Assembly: GCA_024641855.1 (NCBI GenBank)
Contig: JAHECG010000003.1
Span: forward strand, 1-64,000
Direction: 5' to 3'
DNA length: 64,000 bases
Source of the DNA: Betaproteobacteria bacterium
Lineage (GTDB): Bacteria; Pseudomonadota; Gammaproteobacteria; Burkholderiales; Thiobacteraceae
Shown: in pieces, positions 35,352 to 47,274 of the stretch
Numbering within the stretch: the first letter of the stretch is position 1
Layout of the letters: every line of letters starts with the position of its first letter
The notes under the pieces: model-generated
Seen by the model: the letters and a program-made list of their open reading frames with translations, nothing else
What the model was told of the DNA's origin: nothing
Database searches by the model: none
Translations under genes and position numbers: made by a program

Positions 35352-36569
35352 ATGAACACCTTAGTGCTGGCTTTTCGCAATATCGTGCGACAACGGCGGC
35401 GTAGCTTGCTTTCGTTAGCGGCTATTAGCTTTGGCGTTATTGCCTTATTGTTGGCGGGTGGATTTATTCAGTGGATTTTTTGGGCCATGCGCGAGGATAC
35501 GGTGGGATCCCATTTGGGCCATATTCAGATATCACGAATTGGCTACCAAGACTCCGGAACGGCAGATCCTTACAAGTATTTGCTTCCAGCGCAATCGCCG
35601 GAACTGACGCGCTTGGAGAAGGCGCCCGGGGTAATAACCGTTGCGCCGCGGATCGGATTTAGCGGCCTGGTTAGCTTTGGCGATGCAACGGTGTCCTTTA
35701 TCGGCGAGGGCGTTGATCCGCAGCGCGAAACGTTCTTGAGTCGATCGGTGATTATTACTCAGGGGACTAATCTGCAACCGGAAGATCAGAGCGGTATCGT
35801 GATGGGGCGCGGGCTAGCGGCGAATCTTGGTGTTCATGTGGGCGATCAAGTGGTGTTGTTGACGAATCGCCCTTCGGGTGGCGTTAGCGCGGTTGAAGGG
35901 CGTGTGCGCGGCCTTTTTTCTACCATCGTAAAAGCCTATGACGATTCGGTTTTGCGCGTCCCTTTGCCGTTGGCGAGAAAGCTTATGGGCGTATCGGGTT
36001 CTCACCTTTGGGTGACATTGCTGAAACGCACCGAGGATACCGAAGACGTCATGCAGCAACTGCGAGGAACACTGGACCGCACTAAGTTTGAACTTGTGCC
36101 CTGGACCCAGCTGGCGGACTTCTATAATAAAACCGTAGTGTTGTTCACTCACCAGTTTGGTGTGGTTAGGGCGATTATCGGCGCGATCATTATTCTTGGC
36201 ATTTCCAATACCATGATGATGAACGTAATGGAACGCACAGGCGAGATCGGTACTGTGATGGCGTTGGGAACGCGCCGTCGGCAGCTTGTTGGTATGTTTC
36301 TTTCCGAAGGATTTTTGTTGGGCATTTTCGGTGCGCTTATAGGCTTGATCGTTGGGTTAGGATTGGCGGCACTGATATCTGCTATCGGCATACCAATGCC
36401 ACCACCACCAGGCATGGATCGAGCATTGATCGGACAAATTCGGGTTACGCCGACGCTGGCGATTGAATCCATGTTATTGGCCGTCGTGACGACGTTGATC
36501 GCGAGCGTATATCCGGCGTGGAAAGCGTCGCGGTTAACCATTGTCGATGCATTGCGGCATAACCGGTAG
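35352..36569 (+). CDS. FtsX/MacB-type ABC permease, first copy
   Basis: A protein of 405 residues. One N-terminal helix (RSLLSLAAISFGVIALLLAGG) is followed by a periplasmic MacB core domain of about 220 residues, then three C-terminal helices (FtsX domain) with IGAIIILGISNTMMMNVMERTGEIG. A conserved PMPPPPGMD loop follows ISAIGI. The topology is that of LolC/LolE and MacB. It is 16 bases after the LolA-like gene and seven bases before its paralogue. Confidence 0.92.
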   Translation: MNTLVLAFRNIVRQRRRSLLSLAAISFGVIALLLAGGFIQWIFWAMREDTVGSHLGHIQISRIGYQDSGTADPYKYLLPAQSPELTRLEKAPGVITVAPRIGFSGLVSFGDATVSFIGEGVDPQRETFLSRSVIITQGTNLQPEDQSGIVMGRGLAANLGVHVGDQVVLLTNRPSGGVSAVEGRVRGLFSTIVKAYDDSVLRVPLPLARKLMGVSGSHLWVTLLKRTEDTEDVMQQLRGTLDRTKFELVPWTQLADFYNKTVVLFTHQFGVVRAIIGAIIILGISNTMMMNVMERTGEIGTVMALGTRRRQLVGMFLSEGFLLGIFGALIGLIVGLGLAALISAIGIPMPPPPGMDRALIGQIRVTPTLAIESMLLAVVTTLIASVYPAWKASRLTIVDALRHNR

Positions 36570-36576
36570 GCGGCCG

Positions 36577-38866
<2,290 letters not shown>

Positions 38867-38872
38867 AAAAGC

Positions 38873-38982
38873 AGACGGTAGCGATATCGTCGCCCGCTTC
38901 TCCTCCCTGAGCGGGGCCTTAATCCCCATTAAGGCATTTACGCCCCTGGCTTTTGTTCCCCTTTAGCCAGGGGTTTTTTATT
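38873..38982 (+). ncRNA. Candidate trans-acting small RNA with CU-rich loops, convergent to engB
   Basis: About 105-110 bases, start inferred. Three hairpins can be drawn. CCCGCT pairs with AGCGGG (38893-38915) and leaves the loop TCTCCTCCCTG, which resembles an anti-Shine-Dalgarno sequence. GCCTTAAT pairs with ATTAAGGC (38916-38935) around CCCC. CCCCTGGCT pairs with AGCCAGGGG (38943-38973) and is followed by six T, an intrinsic terminator on the plus strand. No plus-strand protein gene needs that terminator. The place, beside the 3' end of engB and pointing towards it, is also where Spot 42 lies in E. coli (polA-spf-yihA) and ErsA in Pseudomonas, from memory. I know of no named homologue. 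Confidence 0.55.
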
Positions 38983-39594
38983 GTCCGGAGCATTTGTTGT
39001 TTCTTCTGGGTCATGTAACCAGCTGCCGATTACGGTCTCCACTTCCTCGATACCGGTTTTTTTCAAGCTCGAAAATAATTGTACCGTGCATTGCGGAAAA
39101 TTGGCTTGCAGCGTAGTTCGAACTTGTTTCAAAGTGGCCGCCGCTGGATTTTTTGAGAGTTTATCGGCTTTAGTAAGCAAGATATGGATGGGTCGCCCAG
39201 TGGGGCCATACCATTCCAACATTTGCCGATCAAGCGGTGTTAGCGGGTGCCGCACATCCATGATCATCACTAGTCCGACCAACTCTTGGCGGGTTTCTAA
39301 ATAGCGGGCCAGCGTAGCTTGCCAATGTTCTCTGACCGCATGTGGCACTTCGGCATAACCGTAACCAGGTAGATCAACCAAATAATTCCCCGGGCTGATA
39401 CGGAAAAAATTAAGGAGTTGTGTGCGGCCAGGTGTTTTACTGACAAAAGCTAATTTATGTCGAGCCAATGTGTTGATTGCGCTAGATTTTCCAGCGTTTG
39501 AGCGGCCAGCAAAAGCGACTTCACGCTTGCTGAGCGGCAGTGTTTTGAGTTCGTGAACCGAAGTTTCAAACGTAAGTTGACTAAAGAGAGGCAT
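38938..39594 (-). CDS. engB: Ribosome-biogenesis GTPase EngB/YsxC (YihA)
   Basis: A protein of 218 residues. G1 is GRSNAGKSSAIN, G3 is DLPGYG, G4 is TKADKL and G5 is SSLKKTG. It assists assembly of the large ribosomal subunit and is usually essential. The C-terminal 20 residues are Lys/Glu/Pro-rich (NAPDNKKPLAKGEQKPGA), longer than in many homologues; their codons form the terminator hairpin of the candidate small RNA on the opposite strand. It diverges from the cytochrome c4 gene. Confidence 0.94.
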   Translation of the reverse strand: MPLFSQLTFETSVHELKTLPLSKREVAFAGRSNAGKSSAINTLARHKLAFVSKTPGRTQLLNFFRISPGNYLVDLPGYGYAEVPHAVREHWQATLARYLETRQELVGLVMIMDVRHPLTPLDRQMLEWYGPTGRPIHILLTKADKLSKNPAAATLKQVRTTLQANFPQCTVQLFSSLKKTGIEEVETVIGSWLHDPEETTNAPDNKKPLAKGEQKPGA

Positions 39595-39731
39595 AGCGTT
39601 CCATGGGCCTGTCTATTTTAGACTTGGCGAGAAGGTGAATGATTAGGTAGAATAATGGGTTACAAATTTTCTAATTCCAAAATTACCATTTTGGTCAATT
39701 TGGGACAACAAGACAGCTTAAGGAGTTTTTC

Positions 39732-40367
39732 ATGAAATCAATTTTGGCGATGGTTTTGCTAACGGGTGCCGCCATGAGTGCTCAGGCGGAAACCGCCCAT
39801 GCTAAAGGTGACGCCGCCAAAGCGCAGACAATCGTGACACAGGTGTGTGCTGCGTGCCATGCCGCTGACGGTAATAGCGTAGCGCCTGCAAATCCGAAAT
39901 TGGCTGGGCAGCCCGCGAATTATATCACCAAGCAGTTGCATAATTTTAAGCAAGGCATGATGGAGCCAAATAAGGACGGCGGACGGAAAAACCCAGTGAT
40001 GGGCGCCATGACAGCCACTTTGTCTGACGAAGACATGTTGAATCTAGGCGCATATTTTTCTGCTAAAACCGCTAAGTCTGGCACCGCAAAGGCACCTTAT
40101 GATGCGGGTCAAAAAGTTTATCGCGGCGGCAATTCTGCGACGGGCTTGCCCGCTTGTGCAGCTTGCCATGGCCCCGCCGGCGCAGGTTTACCGGCACAAT
40201 ACCCACGCTTGGGCGGCCAGCATGCAGATTACGTGCTAGCGCAGTTGAAGGCATTCCGCTCCGGCGAGCGTGCTAACGATGCGGGTAAAGTGATGCGTAC
40301 TATCGCCAACAAAATGTCCGATCAGGAAATGCTGGCTGTTGCGAATTATGTGTCTGGCTTGAAGTAA
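39732..40367 (+). CDS. Di-haem cytochrome c4
   Basis: A protein of 211 residues with a signal peptide (cut at AQA-ET) and two class I cytochrome c domains. Each has one CAACH haem site (VCAACHAADG near residue 39 and ACAACHGPAG near residue 140) and a distal Met region (GMMEPNKDGG...PVMGAM; RANDAGKVMRTIANKMSD). Periplasmic c4 passes electrons to terminal oxidases. A placement next to engB is common in beta- and gammaproteobacteria. AAGGAG precedes the ATG and a terminator follows. Confidence 0.94.
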   Translation: MKSILAMVLLTGAAMSAQAETAHAKGDAAKAQTIVTQVCAACHAADGNSVAPANPKLAGQPANYITKQLHNFKQGMMEPNKDGGRKNPVMGAMTATLSDEDMLNLGAYFSAKTAKSGTAKAPYDAGQKVYRGGNSATGLPACAACHGPAGAGLPAQYPRLGGQHADYVLAQLKAFRSGERANDAGKVMRTIANKMSDQEMLAVANYVSGLK

Positions 40368-40389
40368 ACAGCGCTTAAACAGCGAGGTA

Positions 40390-40416
40390 AAAAGGGAGGC
40401 ATTGCCTCCCTTTTTT
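40390..40416. terminator. Bidirectional terminator between cytochrome c4 and hemL
   Basis: GGGAGGC and GCCTCCC pair around ATT (40394-40410). The hairpin is followed by six T on the plus strand and preceded by five A, which give a T tract on the minus strand. It therefore serves both converging genes. Confidence 0.88.
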
Positions 40417-40420
40417 ATTG

Positions 40421-41704
40421 TCAGCGCATTTGTCCGAAGACGCGCTTTGCCGCGTCGAGTGTGAATTGAATGTCCGCATCGGTATGTGCGGCGGAAACGA
40501 AGCCCGCCTCGAAAGCTGATGGAGCGAAATACACGCCAGCGTCCAGCATGGCGTGGAAAAAGCGATTGAACGCATCTTTATCGCACTGCATCACTTCTGC
40601 ATAACTGCTGGGAAGCTTGTCGCTGAAGTACAAGCCGAACATGCCGCCCACGGATTGTGCGCAGAAGGTTACGCCTTGGGCGCGCGCGGTTTCAGTCAAC
40701 GCATTTACAAAAGCTTGCGTGCGAGCGGTTAGTTGTTCGTAAAACCCCGGTGCTTGAACGAGTTGCAGCGTTGCCATGCCGGCCGCGACGGCGACCGGGT
40801 TGCCGGACAGCGTGCCCGCTTGATAGACGGGGCCATTGGGCGCGAGTTTTTCCATGATGGCGCGCTTACCGCCGAAGGCGCCGACCGGCATGCCACCGCC
40901 AATCACTTTGCCTAAAGTGGTGAGATCGGGATCGATGTTGTACAAGCCCTGCGCGCTACCTAAGCCAACGCGAAAGCCCGTCATGACTTCATCGAAAATC
41001 AGCACCGCGCCATAGCGTGTGCATTGCTCACGCAAGGTCTGTAAAAAGCCCGGCGCTGGCGCGATCAAGTTCATATTGCCTGCAACCGGTTCCACGATAA
41101 TGCAGGCGATTTCTTGACCGATCTGCGCAAATAAAGTTTCGACGGCGGCACTATCGTTGTAAGACAAAGTCAGCGTATGGGCTGCAATTTCTGGGGGTAC
41201 GCCAGCAGAACTGGGTTGGCCAAAAGTCAGCGCGCCTGAGCCTGCCTTGACCAACAAGGAGTCGGCGTGGCCGTGATAGCAGCCTTCAAATTTCAGGATT
41301 TTGCTGCGCCCGGTATGGCCGCGCGCCAAGCGAATTGCGCTCATGGTGGCTTCGGTTCCGGAAGACACCAAGCGAATTTCCTCCATGCTCGGCACCAGTT
41401 TGATCAGCAACTCCGCCATGTCCAGTTCACGCGCGGTGGGTGCGCCGAATGACAGTCCGAACGCCGCCGTTTCTTGTACCGCGCGCACCACATCGGGGTG
41501 CGCATGGCCAGCAACCATCGGGCCCCAGGAACCAACATAATCAACATAGCGTTGATCGTCTTCATCCCACACATGCGGCCCAAGCCCGCGCTTTAAAAAG
41601 CGCGGGACGCCGCCCACCGAACGGAAGGCGCGTACTGGTGAATTCACGCCGCCAGGAATACGTTGTTGTGAGCGTTGGAACAGGTCTGCGTTACGCGAGG
41701 TCAT
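40421..41704 (-). CDS. hemL: Glutamate-1-semialdehyde 2,1-aminomutase
   Basis: A protein of 427 residues, PLP-dependent, that makes 5-aminolevulinate in the C5 pathway. Evidence: [62 protein letters not shown] and the PLP Lys in [17 protein letters not shown]. Length is normal. It is the third gene of the minus-strand run thiD-thiE-hemL, 15 bases after thiE. Confidence 0.97.
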   Translation of the reverse strand: MTSRNADLFQRSQQRIPGGVNSPVRAFRSVGGVPRFLKRGLGPHVWDEDDQRYVDYVGSWGPMVAGHAHPDVVRAVQETAAFGLSFGAPTARELDMAELLIKLVPSMEEIRLVSSGTEATMSAIRLARGHTGRSKILKFEGCYHGHADSLLVKAGSGALTFGQPSSAGVPPEIAAHTLTLSYNDSAAVETLFAQIGQEIACIIVEPVAGNMNLIAPAPGFLQTLREQCTRYGAVLIFDEVMTGFRVGLGSAQGLYNIDPDLTTLGKVIGGGMPVGAFGGKRAIMEKLAPNGPVYQAGTLSGNPVAVAAGMATLQLVQAPGFYEQLTARTQAFVNALTETARAQGVTFCAQSVGGMFGLYFSDKLPSSYAEVMQCDKDAFNRFFHAMLDAGVYFAPSAFEAGFVSAAHTDADIQFTLDAAKRVFGQMR

Positions 41705-41719
41705 GGAAACTCTTTCTGT

Positions 41720-42349
41720 CTAATGTTTAGTGGCGAACATACTGGAGAAAATGTGTGCAGCGAGTTCGATATTCGGTGCATCGAACAGGGCGGAAATAAC
41801 AGCGACGGCGTCTGCGCCGGCTTGAATTAAATCGGGAGCATTTGCCGTAGTGATGCCACCAATGGCGACAACCGGAATGTGTAGTTTAGCTTTGGCTAGT
41901 GTGAGCAGGCCCAAGGGGCAGAGCGGTGCTTGCGGCTTGGTGGACGAAGGATAAAAGCTGCCAAAGGCGACGTAATCCGCGCCCTGGGCGGCAATTCGCA
42001 CCGCGCGATCTAGGTCTTGGTAGCAGGAGATGCCGATGATTTTATCCGGTCCAAGATTGATACGGGCCTCTTGGAGGGCTGGGTCAGTTTCACCAAGATG
42101 CACCCCATCCGCATCAATGAGTGCCGCAAGACGGACATCATCATTGATGATTAACGGCACATGGAAATCGCGGCACAGCGTTAGTAACTCGCTGGCTTGT
42201 GCATGCTTTAGAGCAATATTTTCTGATTTGGAGCGGTATTGCACGAGCTGCGCGCCGCCTTGTAACGCTTGTCTAATCAGCGCAAGTAAGGTGGCCGTAT
42301 CGGAGTGTTCCGGCGTAATTGCATATAACCCTTTAATCGCGGTCGGCAT
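41720..42349 (-). CDS. thiE: Thiamine-phosphate synthase
   Basis: A TIM-barrel protein of 209 residues that joins HMP-diphosphate to the thiazole phosphate. Evidence: GLYAITPE at the N-terminus, LVQYRSKSE, INDDVRLAALIDADGVHLGETD, the phosphate loops of YVAFGSFYPSSTKP and VAIGGITTANAPDLIQAGADAVAVIS. ATG 42349 gives the usual N-terminus; it overlaps the end of thiD by 17 bases, so translation is probably coupled. Confidence 0.94.
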   Translation of the reverse strand: MPTAIKGLYAITPEHSDTATLLALIRQALQGGAQLVQYRSKSENIALKHAQASELLTLCRDFHVPLIINDDVRLAALIDADGVHLGETDPALQEARINLGPDKIIGISCYQDLDRAVRIAAQGADYVAFGSFYPSSTKPQAPLCPLGLLTLAKAKLHIPVVAIGGITTANAPDLIQAGADAVAVISALFDAPNIELAAHIFSSMFATKH

Positions 42350-43154
42350 TGGTTTCGCGTGCCCAGAATAAACGATCCGGAATGTATTGGCCCATGCCAG
42401 GGCGAAAGCCGGCCTGCAGCGCGTGCCAAGTATAATCTTGAGCGTCTTTGACCGCGTCGACAACACTCATGCCTTGCGCAATCAAAGCGGCAATTGCCGA
42501 CGCTAGGGTGCACCCCGAACCGTGATAACTGCCGGGCAAACGTTGCCAAGTGTTGCTGGACAGCTTACCCACTTCGCCATACAGCGTATTGATCACTTGC
42601 GGGGTGTTTTCATGCGTGCCGGTAATCAAAACATATTCGCAGCCCAGACTAATTAGTCGTGCGGCACACTCATCTAGACCCGGGTCTTCGTCATTATCTT
42701 CGTCTGCAGCAAGACGTCGGGCTTCCATACTGTTGGGTGTAATTAACGTGGTTTGTGGGATCAGCATTTCCCCGAGGGCGTCGATCATGTCTTCGGAGGA
42801 CAACTCGTCACCGCGTCCGGAACTCAATACTGGATCCATGATCAGCGGAATATTGGGGTAGTCACCTACAATTTCAGCAATTGCCGCGATAATATCCACG
42901 CTGCCTAACATACCAATTTTGAAGGCCGAAACGGGCATATCTTCTAATACAGCTCGGGCCTGATCGGCGACCCATTCCGCTTCCAACGGAAAAAAATCTT
43001 CAACGCCTAAGCTGTCCTGAACCGTAATAGCGGTGATAACGGATAGTGGATGGCACCCCATCGCTGCCAACGTGAGTAAATCGGCTTGAATGCCGGCGCC
43101 ACCGGTGGGATCGCTGGCGGCAAAGGTTAAAACAATCGGGGGCGTATCGGCCAT
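42333..43154 (-). CDS. thiD: Hydroxymethylpyrimidine/phosphomethylpyrimidine kinase
   Basis: A ribokinase-fold protein of 273 residues that phosphorylates HMP and HMP-phosphate. Evidence: AASDPTGGAGIQADL at the N-terminus, ITAITVQDSLGV, MDPVLSSGRGDEL, LITPNSMEARRL and the catalytic LPGSYHGSGCTLASAIA. An acidic insert EDNDEDPGL lies at about residues 153-161. It leads the thiD-thiE-hemL run. The 94 bases before it, shared with rubredoxin, show no TPP riboswitch. Confidence 0.95.
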   Translation of the reverse strand: MADTPPIVLTFAASDPTGGAGIQADLLTLAAMGCHPLSVITAITVQDSLGVEDFFPLEAEWVADQARAVLEDMPVSAFKIGMLGSVDIIAAIAEIVGDYPNIPLIMDPVLSSGRGDELSSEDMIDALGEMLIPQTTLITPNSMEARRLAADEDNDEDPGLDECAARLISLGCEYVLITGTHENTPQVINTLYGEVGKLSSNTWQRLPGSYHGSGCTLASAIAALIAQGMSVVDAVKDAQDYTWHALQAGFRPGMGQYIPDRLFWARETNADRD

Positions 43155-43248
43155 AGAAATAAAAAACGTCGGGTTAAGTTCGGGAGTTCGCGCGGAACCG
43201 GCATTCGCAGGTAAAATAAAATTTTAACCCAATCCTAAAGTGCTTCCC

Positions 43249-43413
43249 ATGAAAAACTACATGTGTCTGATTTGCGGCTTTATTTACGAAGAAGAAAAAG
43301 GTTTGCCGGATGAAGGGATCCCCCCTGGCACGCGTTGGGAAGATGTGCCGCCCAACTGGACCTGTCCTGATTGTGGCGCAAGAAAGAGTGACTTTGAGTT
43401 GATTGAAATTTAA
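43249..43413 (+). CDS. rubA: Rubredoxin
   Basis: A small redox protein of 54 residues. The iron is bound by four cysteines in CLIC (residues 6 and 9) and CPDC (39 and 42). The start YMCLICGFIYEEEKG and the inner GIPPGTRWEDVPPNW are those of ordinary rubredoxins. It passes electrons to alkane hydroxylases, oxidases or peroxide-scavenging enzymes. It diverges from thiD and stands before the pil chemosensory cluster, an arrangement seen in other betaproteobacteria. Confidence 0.95.
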   Translation: MKNYMCLICGFIYEEEKGLPDEGIPPGTRWEDVPPNWTCPDCGARKSDFELIEI

Positions 43414-43708
43414 CGCTTATTGGCAAGTTGAAACTTCATCGTCAGCGTCGAAAAACATCCGGCATTGGGCGTAATCCACGCCATTAAGATTTACCTAAGT
43501 TAGCCGATATAAGCTTTGTTGCCGGTATTTATTGCGAATTCTTGAACCTTCGGAGGCCTGGCATGCTTGTTGCCAGTATTTCCGTACGGATTCAAATATT
43601 GGGCACTTATCGTTGAAACTTCGGGCAATTTATTAGAAACACCCTTTACCTTAATTGATTTTATTATACAATGCCAAAAAGGCCGGGGTTTGAAACGGAC
43701 GTAAGGGC
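43414..43708. other. Intergenic region upstream of pilG
   Basis: 295 bases without a credible gene. A TATACA near 43665-43670 in an AT-rich run may be the -10 element of the pil cluster, but no -35 hexamer is convincing. I see no hairpin with a T tract after rubredoxin. Confidence 0.4.
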
Positions 43709-44125
43709 ATGTCGGGGGGTAACGTGACGGATCAAAGTAATCTAGCGGGTATTAAGGTTATGGTGATTGACGATAGCAACACCATACGGCGGAGCGCTGA
43801 AATCTTTTTAGTGCAATCCGGTTGCGAAGTCATTCTGGCAGAAGATGGTTTTGATGCCATGTCCAAGATTACCGACCACCAGCCCAATGTGATTTTCGTC
43901 GACATCATGATGCCGCGCCTGGATGGCTACCAAACTTGCATGTTGATTAAGAAAAACCTGCGTTTTCGCGATACACCCGTCATCATGCTGTCCAGTAAAG
44001 ATGGGTTGTTCGATCGAGTGCGCGGGCGTATGGTCGGTTCAGATGAATATTTAACCAAGCCGTTTACCAAAGACAGCTTGCTCCAAGCCGTAAAAAAACA
44101 TGTTCTTAGTCGCCAAGCGGCGTAA
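43709..44125 (+). CDS. pilG: Twitching-motility response regulator PilG
   Basis: A stand-alone receiver of 138 residues. The acidic pair is in VMVIDDSNTIRR, the phosphoacceptor Asp in VIFVDIMMPRLDG, the Thr/Ser in IMLSSKDG and the Lys in YLTKPFTKD. PilG is phosphorylated by ChpA and stimulates pilus extension through PilB and, in Pseudomonas, cAMP synthesis. ATG 43709 follows AAGGGC; GTG 43724 is also possible. It is first in the order pilG-pilH-pilI-pilJ-chpA. Confidence 0.93.
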   Translation: MSGGNVTDQSNLAGIKVMVIDDSNTIRRSAEIFLVQSGCEVILAEDGFDAMSKITDHQPNVIFVDIMMPRLDGYQTCMLIKKNLRFRDTPVIMLSSKDGLFDRVRGRMVGSDEYLTKPFTKDSLLQAVKKHVLSRQAA

Positions 44126-44148
44126 TTGATAGAAAGAGATTTAAAAAA

Positions 44149-44514
44149 ATGCCGATCAGCAAAATTTTGGTTGTGGACGATTCCCCTACGGAGCGTCATT
44201 TTTTAGGTGAATTGTTATCCAAGCAAGGGTACCAAGTCATCATGGCGGAAAGTGGTGAAGAGGCGTTAACCAAAGCCAAGCAACTCAAACCGGATTTGAT
44301 TTTAATGGATGTGGTAATGCCCGGCTTGAACGGGTTTCAAGCGACACGCGCCATCACCAAAGAAGAAGAAACCAAAAATATCCCGGTCATCATGTGCACT
44401 TCAAAAGGGCAAGAGACGGACAAAGTGTGGGGCATGCGCCAAGGTGCTCGCGACTATGTGGTAAAGCCCGTCAACATTGAAGAGTTATTAAAAAAGATTT
44501 CAGCCCTAGGTTAA
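44149..44514 (+). CDS. pilH: Twitching-motility response regulator PilH
   Basis: A stand-alone receiver of 121 residues. Evidence: [18 protein letters not shown], phosphoacceptor in [38 protein letters not shown] and the Lys of [10 protein letters not shown]. The sequence pattern after the acidic pair (PTERHFL) is that of PilH. In Pseudomonas it opposes PilG or acts as a phosphate sink favouring retraction. It lies 23 bases after pilG. Confidence 0.93.
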   Translation: MPISKILVVDDSPTERHFLGELLSKQGYQVIMAESGEEALTKAKQLKPDLILMDVVMPGLNGFQATRAITKEEETKNIPVIMCTSKGQETDKVWGMRQGARDYVVKPVNIEELLKKISALG

Positions 44515-44526
44515 ATTCCGAACGTA

Positions 44527-45042
44527 ATGGCCAAAAAAGTCAGCCTGAGGCAGTTTCAAGAAGGTCTAGTTGCCCGACTTAAAGAGGTGCAATCCGGTAC
44601 TGTCGCGCAGTCGGCCTCGAAAATGGGGGTTCAAGTCGGGCGCGAAAAATGGCTGGTGAACTTGCCGGATGTGAGTGAAGTCGTGCCTTTGCCGCAATTG
44701 CTGGCGGTGCCGTTAACGCACCCTTGGTTTTCTGGTGTGGCAAATGTTCGCGGCGTGTTGTATAGCACGGTAGATTTTTCGCGCTTTTTAGGGGGTGAGC
44801 CGATGCAAGCGAATATCGACAGTCGCTTGATGTTGGCGCATAGCAAATATCACTTGAATGCCGGCATTATCGTGCATCACATGCTGGGCTTAAAAAATCC
44901 CGATCAGTTACAGCTGAGCACAACGGAAAATTTGCCCCCTTGGGTTACTGCTGAGTATATCGATAGTAGTGGCGCGCAATGGAAAGAATTGAATATGCTG
45001 GGATTAATTAATCATCCCGATTTTTTAAACGTGGGCGTTTAA
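44527..45042 (+). CDS. pilI: CheW-like adaptor PilI
   Basis: A protein of 171 residues with a CheW domain that couples PilJ to the ChpA kinase. Evidence: VGREKWLVNLPDVSEVVPLP, HPWFSGVANVRGVLYSTVDFSRFLG and a C-terminal AEYIDSSGAQWKELN. It is 12 bases after pilH and 62 bases before pilJ. Length and placement fit PilI. Confidence 0.9.
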   Translation: MAKKVSLRQFQEGLVARLKEVQSGTVAQSASKMGVQVGREKWLVNLPDVSEVVPLPQLLAVPLTHPWFSGVANVRGVLYSTVDFSRFLGGEPMQANIDSRLMLAHSKYHLNAGIIVHHMLGLKNPDQLQLSTTENLPPWVTAEYIDSSGAQWKELNMLGLINHPDFLNVGV

Positions 45043-45104
45043 GCAACGCCTATTTTTACTTAGCGTAATTGCCGGCCCATTGCAGGCCAGGAACGGAGAA
45101 GACC

Positions 45105-47207
45105 ATGGCTTTGTTCAAGCTCCCTAAAAAAGAAAAAAAACCTTCGAAGAGCAGCGGTAATACCGGCGCGCTTCATACCACGCTCATTATGCAGGGCTTG
45201 CGCAAGCTCTCTGGCAAAGAGGGCGCGCAAATTCCGATCATCGGCAAACTCGCGCCGGAAAAACAAATTGCCTACACAGCATTGACGACTTTCGCCTGCG
45301 TGTTGTTGACGGGTTCGCTGCTTGGTTACAGCAACTATCAAGTTGGCCGTAAAGCGGATTTCGTGGGTACCTCGACTGAGATGCAAATGTTGTCGCAGCG
45401 CATCGCAAAAGGCGCGCAACTCGCGGTGTTGGGAAATAAAGAAGCGTTTGAACAGTTGAAGGATAGTAAAAAACGTTTTGATACAAACCTAAGTCGTTTG
45501 ACATCGCAGGCCCCTTCCTCGACACAGCAAACGCTGACGGAGTTGAATAAACAATGGAAGAAAATGGCGTCGGATACGACGAACATTATTGGCCAGCAGG
45601 CGGCACTTGAAAAATTAAATAAAAGCGTAGCGTCGATCAATGCGGCCAATGTCCAAATGCTGGAGTTGTCGCAGCAGGCCGTATCGCTCATGGTGCAAGC
45701 GGGAACCCCGCAGCGTGACGTATCGATTGCTTCCGACCAGGTGATGTTGTCACAGCGCATGGCGAAAAACGCCAACAACTTATTGTCATCGGACGTGATT
45801 GATCCTGAAGTCGCGTTCTTGCTGGGTAAGGATGCCACGGCATTCCGCGATACGTTAAATGGCTTGTTGGTTGGTAACGAGGATTTACGCTTGGTGGCGG
45901 TGAAAGATGCTGACATTAAGGAAAAGCTGAAGGAGTTAAGCGGGGTATTTAAAGATTTCGACAGCAACGTCAAAGACATTTTGGAAAACATGCAGAACTT
46001 GGTAAACGCCAAGCAAGCGGGTCGCGACATTTTCGAAGCGTCCGACCCAATTTTGAAAAACACACAAAAGCTGACCTCGGTATTTGAGGGCTTGGGTACG
46101 TTCAGCGGATGGTTCGCGGTGTTTGTCGGCTTGCTGGCAATGGCGAGCGCGATTTTGCTGGCGTGGTCTTTCATTAACGATGCGCGTCAACGCGCGGTGC
46201 GCAGTGAAGAAGAAAACAAACGAAACCAAGAAGCTATTTTGCGGTTGTTGAACGAAATGGGCGATTTGGCGGAAGGCGATTTGACGGTGAAAGCATCGGT
46301 GACCGAAGACATTACGGGCGCAATCGCGGATTCCATTAACTACACCATTGACGAGCTGCGAATCCTGGTTGCAGAGATTAATAAAGCAACGGATCAAGTG
46401 AGTAGCGCATCGCAACAAGCACAAACGATTTCGGCGCAGTTGCTGGATGCTGCGCAGCGTCAATCCAAAGAGATTGAAGATACGTCAGCGTCCGTGTTGA
46501 AAATGGCGGATTCGATTAATGAAGTATCGGCCACCGCTGTTGAGTCAGCGCGCGTGGCGCAAATATCTCTGGACGTAGCAGGTAAAGGTCAGGCCGCTGT
46601 GCAAGACTCTATTTCCGGTATGAACGAGATTCGCGAGCAGATTCAAGAAACCGCAAAACGGATTAAGCGTCTGGGCGAATCCTCACAGGAAATTTCCGAG
46701 ATTGTGGAACTGATCTCAGACATTACCGAACAAACGAACATTCTAGCCTTGAACGCTGCGATTCAGGCGGCATCGGCGGGTGAAGCCGGGCGTGGGTTTA
46801 CGGTGGTTGCGGAAGAGGTGCAGCGCCTAGCGGAACGCTCCGGCGAGGCGACCAAGCAGATCGGCGCGATTGTGAAAACCATTCAAACGGATACGCACGA
46901 TGCAGTGGCCGCTATGGAAAAAAGTACCCAGGGTGTGGTTGAGGGTGCGAAACTTTCTGATGCCGCAGGTCAGGCTTTGTCAGAAATCGGCCGCGTGTCA
47001 CAAGAGCTTGCGGGTCTGATCGATAGTATTTCCCAAACGACACAGGCGCAAACCGACGTGGCGAAGAAAGTTGCGCAGAACATGCATGACATTCAGAGCA
47101 TTACCAACCAAACCACGGATGGTACCAAGCGCACGGCAGTGTCCATTGGTCAGCTGGCCAACTTGGCAGCAGATTTGAAGGGTTCGGTAGCCGGCTTCAA
47201 GCTGTAG
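45105..47207 (+). CDS. pilJ: Methyl-accepting chemotaxis protein PilJ
   Basis: A protein of 700 residues. A short basic N-terminus precedes the first membrane helix (about residues 55-75). The periplasmic region holds two PilJ-type helical modules, shown by [18 protein letters not shown] and [17 protein letters not shown] second helix (about 330-355), a HAMP domain and the signalling domain follow, with the hairpin tip [22 protein letters not shown] 45105 follows GGAGAA; an upstream TTG start would add 12 residues and is less likely. It senses surface contact or pilus subunits in Pseudomonas. Confidence 0.93.
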   Translation: MALFKLPKKEKKPSKSSGNTGALHTTLIMQGLRKLSGKEGAQIPIIGKLAPEKQIAYTALTTFACVLLTGSLLGYSNYQVGRKADFVGTSTEMQMLSQRIAKGAQLAVLGNKEAFEQLKDSKKRFDTNLSRLTSQAPSSTQQTLTELNKQWKKMASDTTNIIGQQAALEKLNKSVASINAANVQMLELSQQAVSLMVQAGTPQRDVSIASDQVMLSQRMAKNANNLLSSDVIDPEVAFLLGKDATAFRDTLNGLLVGNEDLRLVAVKDADIKEKLKELSGVFKDFDSNVKDILENMQNLVNAKQAGRDIFEASDPILKNTQKLTSVFEGLGTFSGWFAVFVGLLAMASAILLAWSFINDARQRAVRSEEENKRNQEAILRLLNEMGDLAEGDLTVKASVTEDITGAIADSINYTIDELRILVAEINKATDQVSSASQQAQTISAQLLDAAQRQSKEIEDTSASVLKMADSINEVSATAVESARVAQISLDVAGKGQAAVQDSISGMNEIREQIQETAKRIKRLGESSQEISEIVELISDITEQTNILALNAAIQAASAGEAGRGFTVVAEEVQRLAERSGEATKQIGAIVKTIQTDTHDAVAAMEKSTQGVVEGAKLSDAAGQALSEIGRVSQELAGLIDSISQTTQAQTDVAKKVAQNMHDIQSITNQTTDGTKRTAVSIGQLANLAADLKGSVAGFKL

Positions 47208-47227
47208 GCCGGAGCATAGAGAGAACG

Positions 47228-47251
47228 AATCAAGCGTGAACGCGCTTGATT
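47228..47251 (+). other. Hairpin between pilJ and chpA
   Basis: AATCAAGCG and CGCTTGATT form a perfect nine-base stem with the loop TGAACG. It has no T tract, so it is probably not a full terminator. It may protect the pilJ message or reduce read-through into chpA. Confidence 0.5.
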
Positions 47252-47274
47252 GAACAGCAACGCTAGGAAAACGC

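Noticed and set aside
43155..43248. Possible TPP riboswitch upstream of thiD
   Set aside because: The interval is only 94 bases, shared with rubredoxin, and lacks the conserved CUGAGA and related Thi-box sequences.
45338..46174. Minus-strand frame of 278 codons opposite pilJ
   Set aside because: It lies wholly within the well-supported pilJ gene, and its Ser/Thr/Ala/Cys-rich product is what the antisense of this coding sequence would give.
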